A stretch of DNA of 64,000 nucleotides, taken from positions 320,087-384,086 of the forward strand of contig NZ_KQ954253.1 of NCBI RefSeq assembly GCF_001519065.1, read 5' to 3'. The notes under the pieces were generated by a model. That model did no database searches. It saw nothing but the letters and a program-made list of their open reading frames with translations, and was not told where the DNA came from. Every line of letters begins with the position of its first letter. Within the stretch, counting starts at the first letter, position 1. The position numbers were made by a program, and so were the translations under genes. Below are positions 44,885-54,090 of this stretch, one piece after another. The stretch is from Novosphingobium sp. FSW06-99. Lineage in GTDB: Bacteria > Pseudomonadota > Alphaproteobacteria > Sphingomonadales > Sphingomonadaceae.

Positions 44885-46183
44885 TCAGGCCCCGCGCGCC
44901 GGCAGTCCGGCATACATGGCCGCCAGACGTTGGGCGAACAGATCGCTGGTGAACTTGCGCGCCTGAACCAGCCCCGCCGCAGACAGGCGGGCCACCAGCG
45001 CATCGTCCTGATCGATCTGCTGCACGGCCCTGGTGATCGCCGCCGTGTCATAGGGATCGACCAGCAGCCCCCCCTCGCCCACCACTTCGGGCAACGAACT
45101 GGTGTTCGAACTGATCACCGGCGTGCCAAGCTGGATCGCCTCCAGCGCGGGCAGGCCAAACCCTTCGTACAACGAGGGAAACAGCACTGCGCGGGCCGAC
45201 CGGATCAACCGGAACAGTGTTTCGCGGGGCAGATACTGCAACTGCACGATCGGCCGGTCGACCTTGCGGCCATAGACCATGCCATCCTTGCCCAGCCCGC
45301 CGCCGGCCTCGCTCATACCCCAGTCGCGCGACGAAACCACCACCAGCGGGCGCTGGCTTTGCGATGCGAGATAGGCATCGACGATCCGGCCGATATTTTT
45401 CTTCGGATCGCTCGCGCCAAAAAACAGATAGAATCCGCGCGGCGGCAGTCCGAACACGCTCTCGATCATGGCATGGTCGTCGGCCTCGCTCGCCTCGATG
45501 ACCGAAGCGGGCAACGGGCTGGCCTGGTAGCAATTGGTCACTTTGTCCGGGTCGGCCCCGAACATCGCCAGGATATCGTTGCGGCTCGCTTCGGATACGG
45601 TGGCGATCTGATCGGCCCCGGCCACCAATTGCCGGATCAACCGGTGGTAATAGCCCTTGTTGTCGAGCGTGGTGTGCGGCAGCTTCAGCGGGACCAGATC
45701 GTGCATGGTATAGACATTGCGGCTGCCGGCCATGCGCACCGGCACCGGATAGGTCCAGTGCATCACTTCGGGCGGGTTGGGCATCTTGACCGTGGTAAAC
45801 CGGCGCATGACCTGAAAGCGGCCCCACGCCGCCTCGAACAGCAGGGGACTGGTCCACAATTCAGCAAAATCGGGCCAGCGCGTGCCGAAACCCCGCTTGT
45901 CCACATACTCGGTCAGCGGCACCGGGATCAGCGGGCGCGCCGTGTGGTGGGCAATCACCGATGCGGCGGCCCGGCGTACCACATTGCCCCGGTTGTGCCC
46001 GCGACCGAACTGTTCGAAAAACAATGTCTCGCGCATGTCGGCGCGCGGGCCTGGATCGATCCCGAACACGCCGACCATATCGTTGCCTGCGTCTCGCATG
46101 GCGTGCGCGAGCGATGCGCCATACGTCGCGACACCCGTTCCGTTCGGGATGGCCAGATTGTAACCGTCGACGCCGATCCGCAT
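44885..46183 (-). CDS. Glycosyltransferase family 1 (GT4-like)
   Basis: 432 residues from ATG 46183 ([19 protein letters not shown]). Landmarks are [52 protein letters not shown] and [18 protein letters not shown], a full GT4-type C-terminal site. Resembles mannosyl- or rhamnosyltransferases of O-antigen-like clusters. Upstream partner of the glycosyltransferase at 43544-44881. Confidence 0.9.
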   Translation of the reverse strand: MRIGVDGYNLAIPNGTGVATYGASLAHAMRDAGNDMVGVFGIDPGPRADMRETLFFEQFGRGHNRGNVVRRAAASVIAHHTARPLIPVPLTEYVDKRGFGTRWPDFAELWTSPLLFEAAWGRFQVMRRFTTVKMPNPPEVMHWTYPVPVRMAGSRNVYTMHDLVPLKLPHTTLDNKGYYHRLIRQLVAGADQIATVSEASRNDILAMFGADPDKVTNCYQASPLPASVIEASEADDHAMIESVFGLPPRGFYLFFGASDPKKNIGRIVDAYLASQSQRPLVVVSSRDWGMSEAGGGLGKDGMVYGRKVDRPIVQLQYLPRETLFRLIRSARAVLFPSLYEGFGLPALEAIQLGTPVISSNTSSLPEVVGEGGLLVDPYDTAAITRAVQQIDQDDALVARLSAAGLVQARKFTSDLFAQRLAAMYAGLPARGA

Positions 46184-46247
46184 TCGCACTCTTTCACTCC
46201 GGATGGCGCACAGGGGCTATCACCTGTAAATTCGATGGCCCGCCAGT

Positions 46248-46919
46248 TCAACGCCTGGGATGGCGCGGCGGGTCGATAAGGGCAAGCTGCCGGGCGGTAT
46301 CCATCGTATGGATGATCGCGGTAATCACCAGGCCCGCAGACAGCAAAACCAGAATAACATCATAGACGGTCAACGACAGTCCAGCGATGTTGAACCGGAA
46401 CACCGGCAGCACGATCGCGCACAACGTACAACCAATGATCCCCAGTCGGACCTCGGTCGGCCCGATCCCGCCGAAACTGACCTTGAACACGCCGGTGGCA
46501 AGGCAGGTCGTCAACGATAGAATGACCACGATGTAGTAGCTTGCCAGCGCCAGCAAGGCACACCAGAAATGCGCCATCGGCGAAAGTCCTACTCCACCCG
46601 CGACCAGCGCCATGGCAAACCCATCAACCGAGTGATCCAGGAAAAAGCCGAATTGCGGACGTTCAGCCCCGCGATAGCGCGCCAGCGACCCGTCGAGACT
46701 GTCGCCTAGCCAATTCAGAAGCATTCCGAACAGTGCCAGCGCGTAAAACGCCATCCGGAAACCGGCGAGCCAGTATCCCAGACAGATAAGAACGGCTCCA
46801 AACAGGCCGAGCGCAGTCAGATGGTTTGAGGTAATCCACGACGGAATGCGCGCACAAAGAAGGCGCAGGATAACACGTTCTGCCCTTCCTGTCAGCGAAT
46901 CGTGATACCGTTGCACCAT
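46248..46919 (-). CDS. CDP-alcohol phosphatidyltransferase family protein
   Basis: 223 residues from ATG 46919, with AAGGA just upstream; a GTG at 46952 is possible. Family motif DG-x2-AR-x(8-9)-G-x3-D-x3-D is visible as DGSLARYRG ... GFFLDHSVD (about 80-105). About six membrane helices. It transfers a phosphatidyl or related group to an alcohol, making for example a phospholipid or an inositol- or glycerol-phosphate-linked lipid. In a glycan cluster it could make the lipid acceptor; that is inference. Confidence 0.85.
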   Translation of the reverse strand: MVQRYHDSLTGRAERVILRLLCARIPSWITSNHLTALGLFGAVLICLGYWLAGFRMAFYALALFGMLLNWLGDSLDGSLARYRGAERPQFGFFLDHSVDGFAMALVAGGVGLSPMAHFWCALLALASYYIVVILSLTTCLATGVFKVSFGGIGPTEVRLGIIGCTLCAIVLPVFRFNIAGLSLTVYDVILVLLSAGLVITAIIHTMDTARQLALIDPPRHPRR

Positions 46920-47378
46920 TTTTCCTTGTAACAGCAAAATCTTATGGCGCACCCTCCACCCGAGAGTCGTCTTACCGACGCCTGTGGAAATTTCACCCGC
47001 GCTTGCCCCTAAGGGTAGTCCAGGGTTCCCAAACGCGCCACGATTTCATTGGGACCGCTCCCACAATCGATCCACACGCCATCATCATCCGCGCGCGAGT
47101 GGCAACGCGAATGGGTCAGGCCGTTTTGACGGTGCGACGAAACCATCTGGCACCCCTGGGTACAGACTATGGCCTGTCACGGTCGGGCGCCATTGAGCGA
47201 GCACCTTGCGCTGAACACCTGATTTTTTCTGCCAAAACCTGGTACCAAATTTGAATGGAAGTGCGAAGATTGTTGCATTTTGGCTTTCCGGTTGAAACTG
47301 CGCGCTGCTATTCTTCGCTGGTGCTAGGCTCAATGCATATAAGCCTTTTCCGGTCGCGCCAGTGGGCACAGGATTCGA
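46920..47378. other. 459-nt intergenic region, no gene seen
   Basis: Divergent promoter region between the CDP-alcohol phosphatidyltransferase and the unknown gene at 47379. It is less GC-rich than its surroundings from about 47220 on, as expected of promoter DNA. I found no convincing reading frame, RNA gene or repeat. Confidence 0.4.
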
Positions 47379-48485
47379 ATGATGCAAGAATTGGATCCAT
47401 TTTCGTACTATCCCGGCCACAGGAGTGCGATCGAGGACCTGGGGGGTGACGAACCATCACCCGACCCAAATTATTGTTTCCACACCAATTATATTGCGAT
47501 CAGACCAGGTCTTGCACAATATGATCTGCAGTTGCAGCAGGTTCGCGCAACGCGCGGCGAGCTGGCTTTGCGTATCCATGCCTCCGGATGGGGCGCAGCC
47601 GATACAGTCAGCCTGGTTACCGGCGCCCAGTTGGATGTGGCAAGCACCGGCCCACGCGATCTTGCGGTCAGTTTGCGCTTTTATGCCCTGCCCGGCGTAA
47701 AATATGCGCTCTACGGCTATTCCACCAAGGACACCGACATCACGGCCGACGGACTGAAGGTGTTTCTGGCGGAAGACGTTTCACAAGATACGCCCCCTGA
47801 GGCGCCGCAGTCGGTCATGACGTTGTCACAGGCGAGGCAAGGCGCGCATTCGAACAATGTCCTTATCCATGTCGTGTCACATCATCTGGCCGCCCCGGTT
47901 TCCCAAGACTGCACCATCGCCCAACTCGCTGAAATAAAATCAGACCAACGCTCAACCAACGCACTGGACGACTGGGCTGAAGCGATGTGCCTGAATGCCC
48001 TGCGCATCAACGGCGTAACCGTTTGGGCGCTTGAAGGCCTGCTGATCGGGCATGGCTCCGATCATCTGCGGCTGATGCTTGGCGAGCAGGGATTTTCGAT
48101 GCGCGACTACGCGCCGGAGGCACCACCCCCCCCCACGGTCTTCGCGGACTTTCTGGTCTGGCCCGAAGGCTTGCCCTCAGACGGCGACAGCGCACATCGC
48201 TGGGGCCTGATCGACGCATGGTTCGCGCGACTGAAGATTGGCGGCATCGGCGTCGTCACTTGCCGCTTTCGGCCCAATGACCCGCGACTGGCCCCGGCCC
48301 ATGCCGAGGGGGACCACCACATCACGCAGAACGAAATCGGCAAATGGGCGCTGCTGCTGATCGACAAAGGCTTTTCGGTCGCGCCATTGGCGTTTTCTGC
48401 AACCGAAGATCTGGCCCTCGACGATGCCGGACTGGCCCGCTTTGCCCTGATCGCGCGCAGGGTCGGCCAGCCACTGCGCATTTGA
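47379..48485 (+). CDS. Unknown soluble protein beside the glycan genes
   Basis: 368 residues, no signal peptide or membrane helix. The N-terminal part (about 35-140) looks like a beta-sandwich (IRPGLAQYDLQLQQVRATRGELALRIHASGWG). The C-terminal part (about 255-368) alternates helix and strand in the way of Rossmann-like methyltransferases (AWFARLKIGGIGVVTCRFRPNDP ... LLLIDKGFSVAPLAFS), but I see no SAM-binding loop. An APPPPT linker joins the halves. Unrecognised. A role in sugar modification is only suggested by place. Confidence 0.7.
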   Translation: MMQELDPFSYYPGHRSAIEDLGGDEPSPDPNYCFHTNYIAIRPGLAQYDLQLQQVRATRGELALRIHASGWGAADTVSLVTGAQLDVASTGPRDLAVSLRFYALPGVKYALYGYSTKDTDITADGLKVFLAEDVSQDTPPEAPQSVMTLSQARQGAHSNNVLIHVVSHHLAAPVSQDCTIAQLAEIKSDQRSTNALDDWAEAMCLNALRINGVTVWALEGLLIGHGSDHLRLMLGEQGFSMRDYAPEAPPPPTVFADFLVWPEGLPSDGDSAHRWGLIDAWFARLKIGGIGVVTCRFRPNDPRLAPAHAEGDHHITQNEIGKWALLLIDKGFSVAPLAFSATEDLALDDAGLARFALIARRVGQPLRI

Positions 48486-48554
48486 CGCTTGAAAGTCCGT
48501 GCGCGCCGGCGTCATGACGCCGGCGGCATCGATAGTGAGTGACCTGAGACATAG

Positions 48555-48848
48555 GTGACGGGAAGTTCGGGATGCAAGATATTTGACCATTATCGGCAGG
48601 ATGGCCCTGTTGCACTGAGCCATCGGTCGCGTCGACCAGTGCGTTATGTCAACCAGTTGGCCGAGCAGATCGAGAAGCTGGCGGTCACCGCCAAGCGCGT
48701 CAGACCGCACTGGGGTGCGCGCAATATCCGTGAACCGCAGGTGCACCGCATGGCCTGCAATGTCCGCATTCCCATCGCCAGCACGATCTACGCCGCGCTT
48801 GATCGCCAAATGCTACCCCGCAGGGCACCATCGGTGGTACACGCTTGA
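48555..48848 (+). pseudogene. Remnant of an IS481-family transposase
   Basis: The translated stretch GCKIFDHYRQDG ... LSHRSRRPVRYVNQLAEQIEK ... VRPHWGARNIRE follows the helix-turn-helix N-terminal part of IS481-type transposases. It stops after about 95 codons, and the DDE catalytic domain is absent, so only a fragment survives. Neither terminal inverted repeat was found. It sits at the junction of the glycan genes and the transporter/sigma block. Confidence 0.75.
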
Positions 48849-48965
48849 AGACTCCATTCAATCTTAAATGGAGATTATAAATATCAAAAACATCAGTTAG
48901 ATGGATTGAATGAAACGGTCTAGTCCCGTTGCACAAGCAAGGACGCTGGAACCGAGGAGGGCCAC

Positions 48966-50138
48966 ATGGCTCATTTTCACCGCCAATTCGAACCCGAAAA
49001 CGCCTTCACCGTGATGCCTTTGACCGAAGTCGTTCGCAATTTTACGCCAAACTGGTTCGCCGCCACGATGGGTACGGGCGCGCTTGCGCTTGTGCTCAAC
49101 CAGTTTCCGCTGCCCGTCATCGGCCTCCACACCGTGGCGGTCGCCGTCTGGCTGGTGAACATCGGGCTCTTTGTCACGTTTGCGTTGCTTTACGCAGCCC
49201 GCTGGATTTTCCACTTCGACGAAGCGCGACGGATCTTCGATCACCCGGTCATGTCGATGTTTTTCGGCACGATCCCGATGGGGCTGGCGACAATCGTCAA
49301 CGGGTTTGTGGTGTTTGGCCCGGCGTTGATCGGCGAACAGGCGATCGCGGTTGCGCACGCGCTGTGGTGGCTCGATGCAGGTCTGTCGCTGCTGTGCGGT
49401 ATTGCGATTCCCTATTTCATGATCACCCGGCAGGAACACAGTCTGGATAAGCTGACGGCGGTGTGGCTCTTGCCGATCGTGGCCAGCGAAGTGGCGGCCG
49501 CCAGCGCCGGTCTGCTCGCACCGCATCTGGCCGCGTCCGAAGGGCTGCTCGTGCTCGTGCTCGGCTATGTGCTGTGGGCCTGTTCGGTGCCGCTGGCGAT
49601 GAGCGTGCTGGTGCTGCTGTTCCTGCGGCTCGCGCTCCACAAGCTTCCCGCGCGCGACATGGGCGTGTCCGCCTGGCTGGCGCTCGGCCCGATCGGCACC
49701 GGTGCGTTGGGGCTGCTCGTGCTCGGCAGTGATGCACCCGCCATCTTCGCTGCCAATGGCCGTGCCACGATCGGCGAGGTGGCGCTTGGTCTGGGCGTGA
49801 TCGGCGGCCTGATGCTGTGGGGCTATGGCGTGTGGTGGCTGGCTCTCGCCGTGTTGAAAACGTTGCGGTATCTGCGCGAAGGCCTGCCGTTCAATCTGGG
49901 CTGGTGGGGTTTCACGTTCCCGCTGGCGGTCTATACCCTGGCAACTGCAGCGCTCTATCGCGCAACCGGACTGACGCTGTTTGCCGACCTGGCCGGACTG
50001 ATGACGATCTGCCTGACAACATTCTGGATCATCGTTACCGCGCGGACTGTCCATGGCGCATGCACCAGGGCCCTTTTCGTTGCCCCCTGCCTGATCAATG
50101 CCCACGGCCCAGTGCGGTTCGAGGCAGACGTCGTTTGA
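48966..50138 (+). CDS. TDT-family (TehA/SLAC1-like) membrane transporter
   Basis: 390 residues, ten predicted helices. The N-terminal FTPNWFAATMGTGALALVL is the TDT-family signature, and LGWWGFTFPLAVYTLATAAL near the C terminus is also typical. Members export tellurite, sulfite or C4-dicarboxylates, or act as anion channels. The ribosome binding site GAGGAGGG before the ATG is strong. A terminator follows. Confidence 0.88.
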   Translation: MAHFHRQFEPENAFTVMPLTEVVRNFTPNWFAATMGTGALALVLNQFPLPVIGLHTVAVAVWLVNIGLFVTFALLYAARWIFHFDEARRIFDHPVMSMFFGTIPMGLATIVNGFVVFGPALIGEQAIAVAHALWWLDAGLSLLCGIAIPYFMITRQEHSLDKLTAVWLLPIVASEVAAASAGLLAPHLAASEGLLVLVLGYVLWACSVPLAMSVLVLLFLRLALHKLPARDMGVSAWLALGPIGTGALGLLVLGSDAPAIFAANGRATIGEVALGLGVIGGLMLWGYGVWWLALAVLKTLRYLREGLPFNLGWWGFTFPLAVYTLATAALYRATGLTLFADLAGLMTICLTTFWIIVTARTVHGACTRALFVAPCLINAHGPVRFEADVV

Positions 50139-50158
50139 AACACGCGCAACCGCTCGAC

Positions 50159-50200
50159 GCCTCCGCCAGATGGCCTTGGTCCAACGGCGGAGGCATTTTA
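50159..50200 (+). terminator. Rho-independent terminator of the TDT transporter gene
   Basis: GCCTCCGCC (50159-50167) and GGCGGAGGC (50186-50194) form a perfect 9-bp stem with an 18-nt loop that has some internal pairing, followed by ATTTTAT. Confidence 0.7.
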
Positions 50201-50229
50201 TCGCCCGGCGCGTCAGCACGAATTCGCGT

Positions 50230-51012
50230 TCAGCCGATCGTCGACATTGCAGTTGATTGCTGCCTGATCCGGCCTGCCAGTGGATGGATCGCCGATGCCG
50301 ATGCGGTGCCGATCACGCTGTAGCCCAGCCCCCGGTCGGCCCAGGCAAACCCGCTGACCCCGCCGAAATCGTGCTCGGCCATCTTCGCGGTCTTGTCGAT
50401 CGTCATCGGGCGCACGAGCACGCCAAGCCGCATCCCTTGCGCGCCTTCGTACACATAGAATCCGGCCGGGCCGTGCGGCGTGGCCACGACGCGCCCGCCA
50501 AGCAGGCGGAACCCCACCGCATCGAGCGAGGGCACGCCAACCAGGCGATGGATCCGGCGGCTGATCCACTGGCTCAACACGGCCGGCTCGGCAATTTCAA
50601 CCGGGTGTTGCCGATCACTGGCATAGACGGCGTAACTGTCGGCCGCTTCCTGCGCGAGGGCGCCGATGCCGTTGGCCCGACCCCCGGCATGGTCGCGGAT
50701 CTGCCAACCCGCCATCGCGCCGATTGCGAGCAACGCGACCGAGGCGGCCAGCGCCTGCCAGGTCGGCCTTTGCACGGCCGGGCGCCGCCGCGAGGCAAAA
50801 TGCCGGATATCGAGCCGGCTCGGGACGGGCTCGTCCGCAATCGGCGCCAGCGCGGCGCGCAACGCATGGCGCTGCACTATCAGGGCATCGATGCGCTGCT
50901 GCGCCTCGGGATGTTCGGCCAGATAAGCCTCGACCCGGCACTGATCCGGTGGCGCAAGCCGGTCATCGACATAGGCCTGCAAGTCGGCCTCGGTAACGGG
51001 CCGCTCCGTCAT
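50230..51012 (-). CDS. Membrane anti-sigma factor
   Basis: 260 residues. The N-terminal helical sigma-binding domain (VTEADLQAYVDDRLAPPDQCRVEAYLAEHPE) is followed by one membrane helix (ALAASVALLAIGAMAGWQI, about 88-106) and a periplasmic domain. No HxxxCxxC zinc site is present. It should hold the ECF sigma factor, whose stop overlaps its start (ATGA). Confidence 0.85.
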   Translation of the reverse strand: MTERPVTEADLQAYVDDRLAPPDQCRVEAYLAEHPEAQQRIDALIVQRHALRAALAPIADEPVPSRLDIRHFASRRRPAVQRPTWQALAASVALLAIGAMAGWQIRDHAGGRANGIGALAQEAADSYAVYASDRQHPVEIAEPAVLSQWISRRIHRLVGVPSLDAVGFRLLGGRVVATPHGPAGFYVYEGAQGMRLGVLVRPMTIDKTAKMAEHDFGGVSGFAWADRGLGYSVIGTASASAIHPLAGRIRQQSTAMSTIG

Positions 51013-51524
51013 TGTACGCTCCTGAGCGCCGGACGCGCGGCCTGGTTGTCGAGCAGGCCGCGAAGCCGGTCACGCGCGCGCGACAACCGTGACATGATCG
51101 TGCCGATCGGCACGCCAATCACTTCGGCCGCTTCGGCATAACTGAGCTCTTCCACCCCGACCAGCAGGAGCACGCTGCGCTGGTCTTGCGGCAAAAGATC
51201 GACGGCGGCGAGGATATCGTGCGCGAACATGGATTGCTCTTGCGTGGCGGGCGATGAAAGGTCGGCTGGCATGGCATCATCAATCGACAGATGCCGCCCG
51301 CGCCGGGTTGCGCGCCGGGCCTCGTCGATCGCGGTGTGGTTCAAAATGGCATAGAGCCATGCCCGCGTGCTGCAACCTGAGCGCCGCTGGTGCCAGCGGG
51401 CAATCGCGCGCTCGAGACAGTCCTGCACCAGGTCGTCGGCCAGCGCCGCATTGCGCACCAGCGCCCGGGCATAACGCCGCAGTCCGGGAATCAGGGGCTC
51501 GAGGATCGGCATCACATCGTGCAT
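51009..51524 (-). CDS. ECF-type RNA polymerase sigma factor
   Basis: 171 residues. Sigma region 2 (LADDLVQDCLERAIARWHQRR ... STRAWLYAILNHTAIDEAR) and region 4 (LPQDQRSVLLLVGVEELSYAEAAEVIGVPIGTIMSRLSRARDRLR) are complete. Paired with the membrane anti-sigma gene and divergent from the catalase-like peroxidase and cytochrome b561 genes, which are the obvious candidate targets. It might also drive the bufferin-like operon at 54091. In Caulobacter, similar genes are under an ECF sigma factor. Confidence 0.92.
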   Translation of the reverse strand: MHDVMPILEPLIPGLRRYARALVRNAALADDLVQDCLERAIARWHQRRSGCSTRAWLYAILNHTAIDEARRATRRGRHLSIDDAMPADLSSPATQEQSMFAHDILAAVDLLPQDQRSVLLLVGVEELSYAEAAEVIGVPIGTIMSRLSRARDRLRGLLDNQAARPALRSVQ

Positions 51525-51554
51525 CGCCCCCCCCAGACGCCGGGCGGGACCACT

Positions 51555-51577
51555 TTATTCCCGTGGGCATGGAATAA
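51555..51577. promoter_or_regulatory. TTATTCC/GGAATAA inverted repeat in the sigma-peroxidase gap
   Basis: TTATTCC (51555-51561) and GGAATAA (51571-51577) form a perfect 7-bp inverted repeat with a 9-nt spacer, centred between the divergent sigma and peroxidase genes. GGAATAA on each strand could be a -35-like element of two opposed ECF promoters, or a single operator. Confidence 0.35.
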
Positions 51578-51624
51578 TCGACCAGTGCCGTGCGTCTTGC
51601 CCGATCCTGTTGCCGGAGTCCATC

Positions 51625-52704
51625 ATGCCCCCAGATCCTGTTGCCCACCCCTTACCGCGTCTGGCGCTGATCGCCGCCATCGTCGGTACGATCGCGCTGC
51701 TTTTTGCATGGGTCGCCGGGTGGCTGTCGCCCGCACGCGTCAGTGGCGCCTCGATCGCCGATGCGCTGCAGGCCAACACCGGCAAGATCTTCCCCGGTAT
51801 CAGGCGCGCCCACGCCAAGGGGCTGTGCATCGCGGGCGAATTTGCGAGCAACGGCGCGGGCACGGCGCTGTCGCGCGCAACGCTGTTCGCGCCCAACGCG
51901 AGAACACCGGTATCCGGCCGGTTCTCGCTGGCAGGCGGCAATCCCGGCGCGCCCGACGGGCGAACCGTGTTCCACGCCATGGCCTTGCGCTTTGTTTTGC
52001 CGGGTGTTGAGGAATGGCGCATGGCACTCGACCATACGCCGATCTTTGTGGTGTCGACCCCCGCCGACTTCCAGGCGTTTCTAATTGCCGGCACGCCCGA
52101 CCCGGTTACCAAAAAGCCCGACCCCGCGCGCATGGCGGCGTTTCTGGCCAGCCATCCCGAAGCGCGCCGGTTCATCGCCTATATGAAGTCGGCGCCACTG
52201 CCGTCGAGTTTCGCCAACGGCACCTATCACAGCATCAACGCGTTTCGCTTTACCAATGCGGCGGGCGAAACGCGCGCGGTGCGCTGGCAATTCGAGCCAG
52301 AGGATCGCTTTGCCGCGCTCGACAAGACCACGCTCGACCGCCTGCCGCACGATGCGCTGTTCGACGAATATTTGGCGCGGGCAAAGCAGGGCCCGGTGCG
52401 CTGGCATCTGGTCGTCGTACTCGCCAATCCAGGCGATGCGACTGACAATGCCACGGTCGAATGGGGAGCGGGGCACCGCCGCATCGATGTCGGCACGCTG
52501 ACCCTGACCGCGGCCATGCCCGAACAGGAGGGCCATTGCCGCGATTTCGTGTTCGATCCGCTGATCCTGCCCAGGGGCGTCACCGCATCCGACGATCCGT
52601 TGCTGGCCGGACGTTCGGCTGCCTATGCCGCCTCGTTCCGACGCCGCGCCAGGGAAGCGCCGCACGCCGACCCCGTTTCGACCCACCAGGGAGCCGCGAA
52701 ATGA
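51625..52704 (+). CDS. Membrane-anchored catalase-like (SrpA-type) heme peroxidase
   Basis: 359 residues from ATG 51625 (GGAG upstream). An N-terminal membrane helix (LALIAAIVGTIALLFAWVAG), then a minimal catalase fold: RRAHAKGLCIAGEFASNG holds the distal His, and YHSINAFRFTNAAGE and RWQFEPED lie downstream. Lacks the flanking domains of classical catalases. Probably reduces peroxides outside the cytoplasm, coupled by ATGA to the cytochrome b561 that may supply electrons. Confidence 0.9.
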   Translation: MPPDPVAHPLPRLALIAAIVGTIALLFAWVAGWLSPARVSGASIADALQANTGKIFPGIRRAHAKGLCIAGEFASNGAGTALSRATLFAPNARTPVSGRFSLAGGNPGAPDGRTVFHAMALRFVLPGVEEWRMALDHTPIFVVSTPADFQAFLIAGTPDPVTKKPDPARMAAFLASHPEARRFIAYMKSAPLPSSFANGTYHSINAFRFTNAAGETRAVRWQFEPEDRFAALDKTTLDRLPHDALFDEYLARAKQGPVRWHLVVVLANPGDATDNATVEWGAGHRRIDVGTLTLTAAMPEQEGHCRDFVFDPLILPRGVTASDDPLLAGRSAAYAASFRRRAREAPHADPVSTHQGAAK

Positions 52705-53252
52705 ACTCGACGGATCGCTTTGCGGTGCACGCGCGCATTCTGCACTGGGTCATGGCGATCATGATCCTGGCCATGCTTTTCATTGGCGCGGGCATGGTTT
52801 CGACTGCCAGCCGGGCCTATCCCGATTTGCTGGCGTGGCACCGCCCGATCGGCATCGCAGTGCTGGCGCTCGCGCTGGTGCGGCTGGGCGTGCGGATGAC
52901 GCATCGTCCACCATCGCTGCCTGCCGATTTGCCCGTGCTGCAAAGGGCCATGGCAAGCGCCATGCACCTGGCACTGTACACGCTGATGCTGGCCATGCCG
53001 CTGATCGGCTGGGCAATGCTGTCGGCCGCCGGAACGCCCGTGGTGCTGTGGCCGGGCACGGTCTTGCCACCGATCCTAGCACACGATGTGCGCATGTTCG
53101 GATGGCTGCGCCGGTTGCACAGGTTGGCCGGTTATGCCTTTTTCCTGCTGATCCTGGGCCATCTGGGCGCGGCACTGGTCCATGCCCTGATCCGCCGCGA
53201 CAGCGTGTTCCAGTCCATGGCGCGGTTTGGCAACAGGTCGATGAGAGGTTGA
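52701..53252 (+). CDS. Cytochrome b561
   Basis: 183 residues, four membrane helices. Heme-ligand histidines are visible in ARILHWVMA, LAWHRPIG, MHLALYTLMLAMP and LHRLAGYAFFLLILGHLGAAL. Start overlaps the stop of the peroxidase gene (ATGA). It moves electrons from quinol across the membrane, likely to the peroxidase. Confidence 0.9.
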   Translation: MNSTDRFAVHARILHWVMAIMILAMLFIGAGMVSTASRAYPDLLAWHRPIGIAVLALALVRLGVRMTHRPPSLPADLPVLQRAMASAMHLALYTLMLAMPLIGWAMLSAAGTPVVLWPGTVLPPILAHDVRMFGWLRRLHRLAGYAFFLLILGHLGAALVHALIRRDSVFQSMARFGNRSMRG

Positions 53253-53408
53253 AAGACAGCCGACGCGTCGCCGGAGCTCATCCAGGATCTTGACGCGCAC
53301 TTCGCATCGACCATTCAATCTGCATTTATGATTAAAACAATATCTTTTAATCGTTATACGAGAACGATCGGGACCGTCACAATAGCCTCACCAACCAAGG
53401 AGGCAGAA

Positions 53409-53804
53409 ATGAACAACTTTAAGGCAATCCTTCCCGCCCTCGCCATTGCCGCCAGCGCGATCGGCTTTTCGCCAGCAGTGGCCGCCGACATCGTGGTCAA
53501 CGGCCACACCACCTTCAGCGATATCGAATACACCAATGACGCGGGCGACCGGGTACCGGCAATGCGTGCTTCGCTGAACGCTCAAATCCCTGTGGGGACT
53601 CCGATTTCTGCGGCTCGGACCATTGTTCGGCGCATGGGCGCGCATTGCGGCGAAGCAGCTAGCGACGGCCAGACCAAGTGCACGTACAACAGCTTTGAAA
53701 GCATCGAAGATCATCTTCACGACGTGGCCTGGACCGTTCGCCTGAACAGCCAGCAAGGCAAGGTCTTCGGGCTCGACGTCGCCCGGGAATCCATTGGGTC
53801 CTGA
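53409..53804 (+). CDS. Small secreted protein, unknown function
   Basis: 131 residues with a strong ribosome binding site (AAGGAGG) and signal peptide (FKAILPALAIAASAIGFSPAVAA). The mature part (IVVNGHTTFSDIEYTND ... MGAHCGEAASDGQTKCTYNSFESIEDHLHDVAWTVRL, here as landmarks) has two cysteines that could pair. It lies just before the bufferin-like operon with an AT-rich promoter in front. Unrecognised family. Confidence 0.75.
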   Translation: MNNFKAILPALAIAASAIGFSPAVAADIVVNGHTTFSDIEYTNDAGDRVPAMRASLNAQIPVGTPISAARTIVRRMGAHCGEAASDGQTKCTYNSFESIEDHLHDVAWTVRLNSQQGKVFGLDVARESIGS

Positions 53805-53828
53805 CAACCTTGGGATCGAAACTGGAAT

Positions 53829-53895
53829 CAATCGGCCCACAGAATTGAAACAATCTGTAATATCCGTTGGATTGATCAAACCGGCGGGCCGATTG
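53829..53895 (+). promoter_or_regulatory. Nested inverted repeats upstream of the bufferin-like operon
   Basis: CAATCGGCCC (53829-53838) and GGGCCGATTG (53886-53895) are perfect 10-bp complements 47 nt apart. Inside lies a second hairpin, ACAG-A-ATTG with CAAT-CTGT (53839-53858), one bulged A. There is no U tract, so it is not an obvious terminator. It could be a structured leader or a regulator site in the 286-nt gap before 54091. Confidence 0.4.
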
Positions 53896-54090
53896 TCCCA
53901 GGCGAGCAAAGTCAGAACAACCCGGCAACCGCACAAACCCCCAAAGAACCCGTGATGAGTGATGCAGCCTTCCTGCCGGGGGAGCCTGTCGCTGTTGCGG
54001 CTCACCCGGGACGTCACTCGCTGGAAAACCTCTGCGTCTGATTTCGGCCGTTCCCCGCCGCTCTGCGCAGCACACCAACAGGAGTTCCCC

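Noticed and set aside
44189..46279. A 2.1-kb plus-strand open frame across the two glycosyltransferases
   Set aside because: Shadow of real genes: composition is Arg/His/Gln-rich and no domain is seen.
48486..48965. A complete insertion sequence around the IS481-like fragment
   Set aside because: No terminal inverted repeats, no DDE domain and no target duplication could be found.
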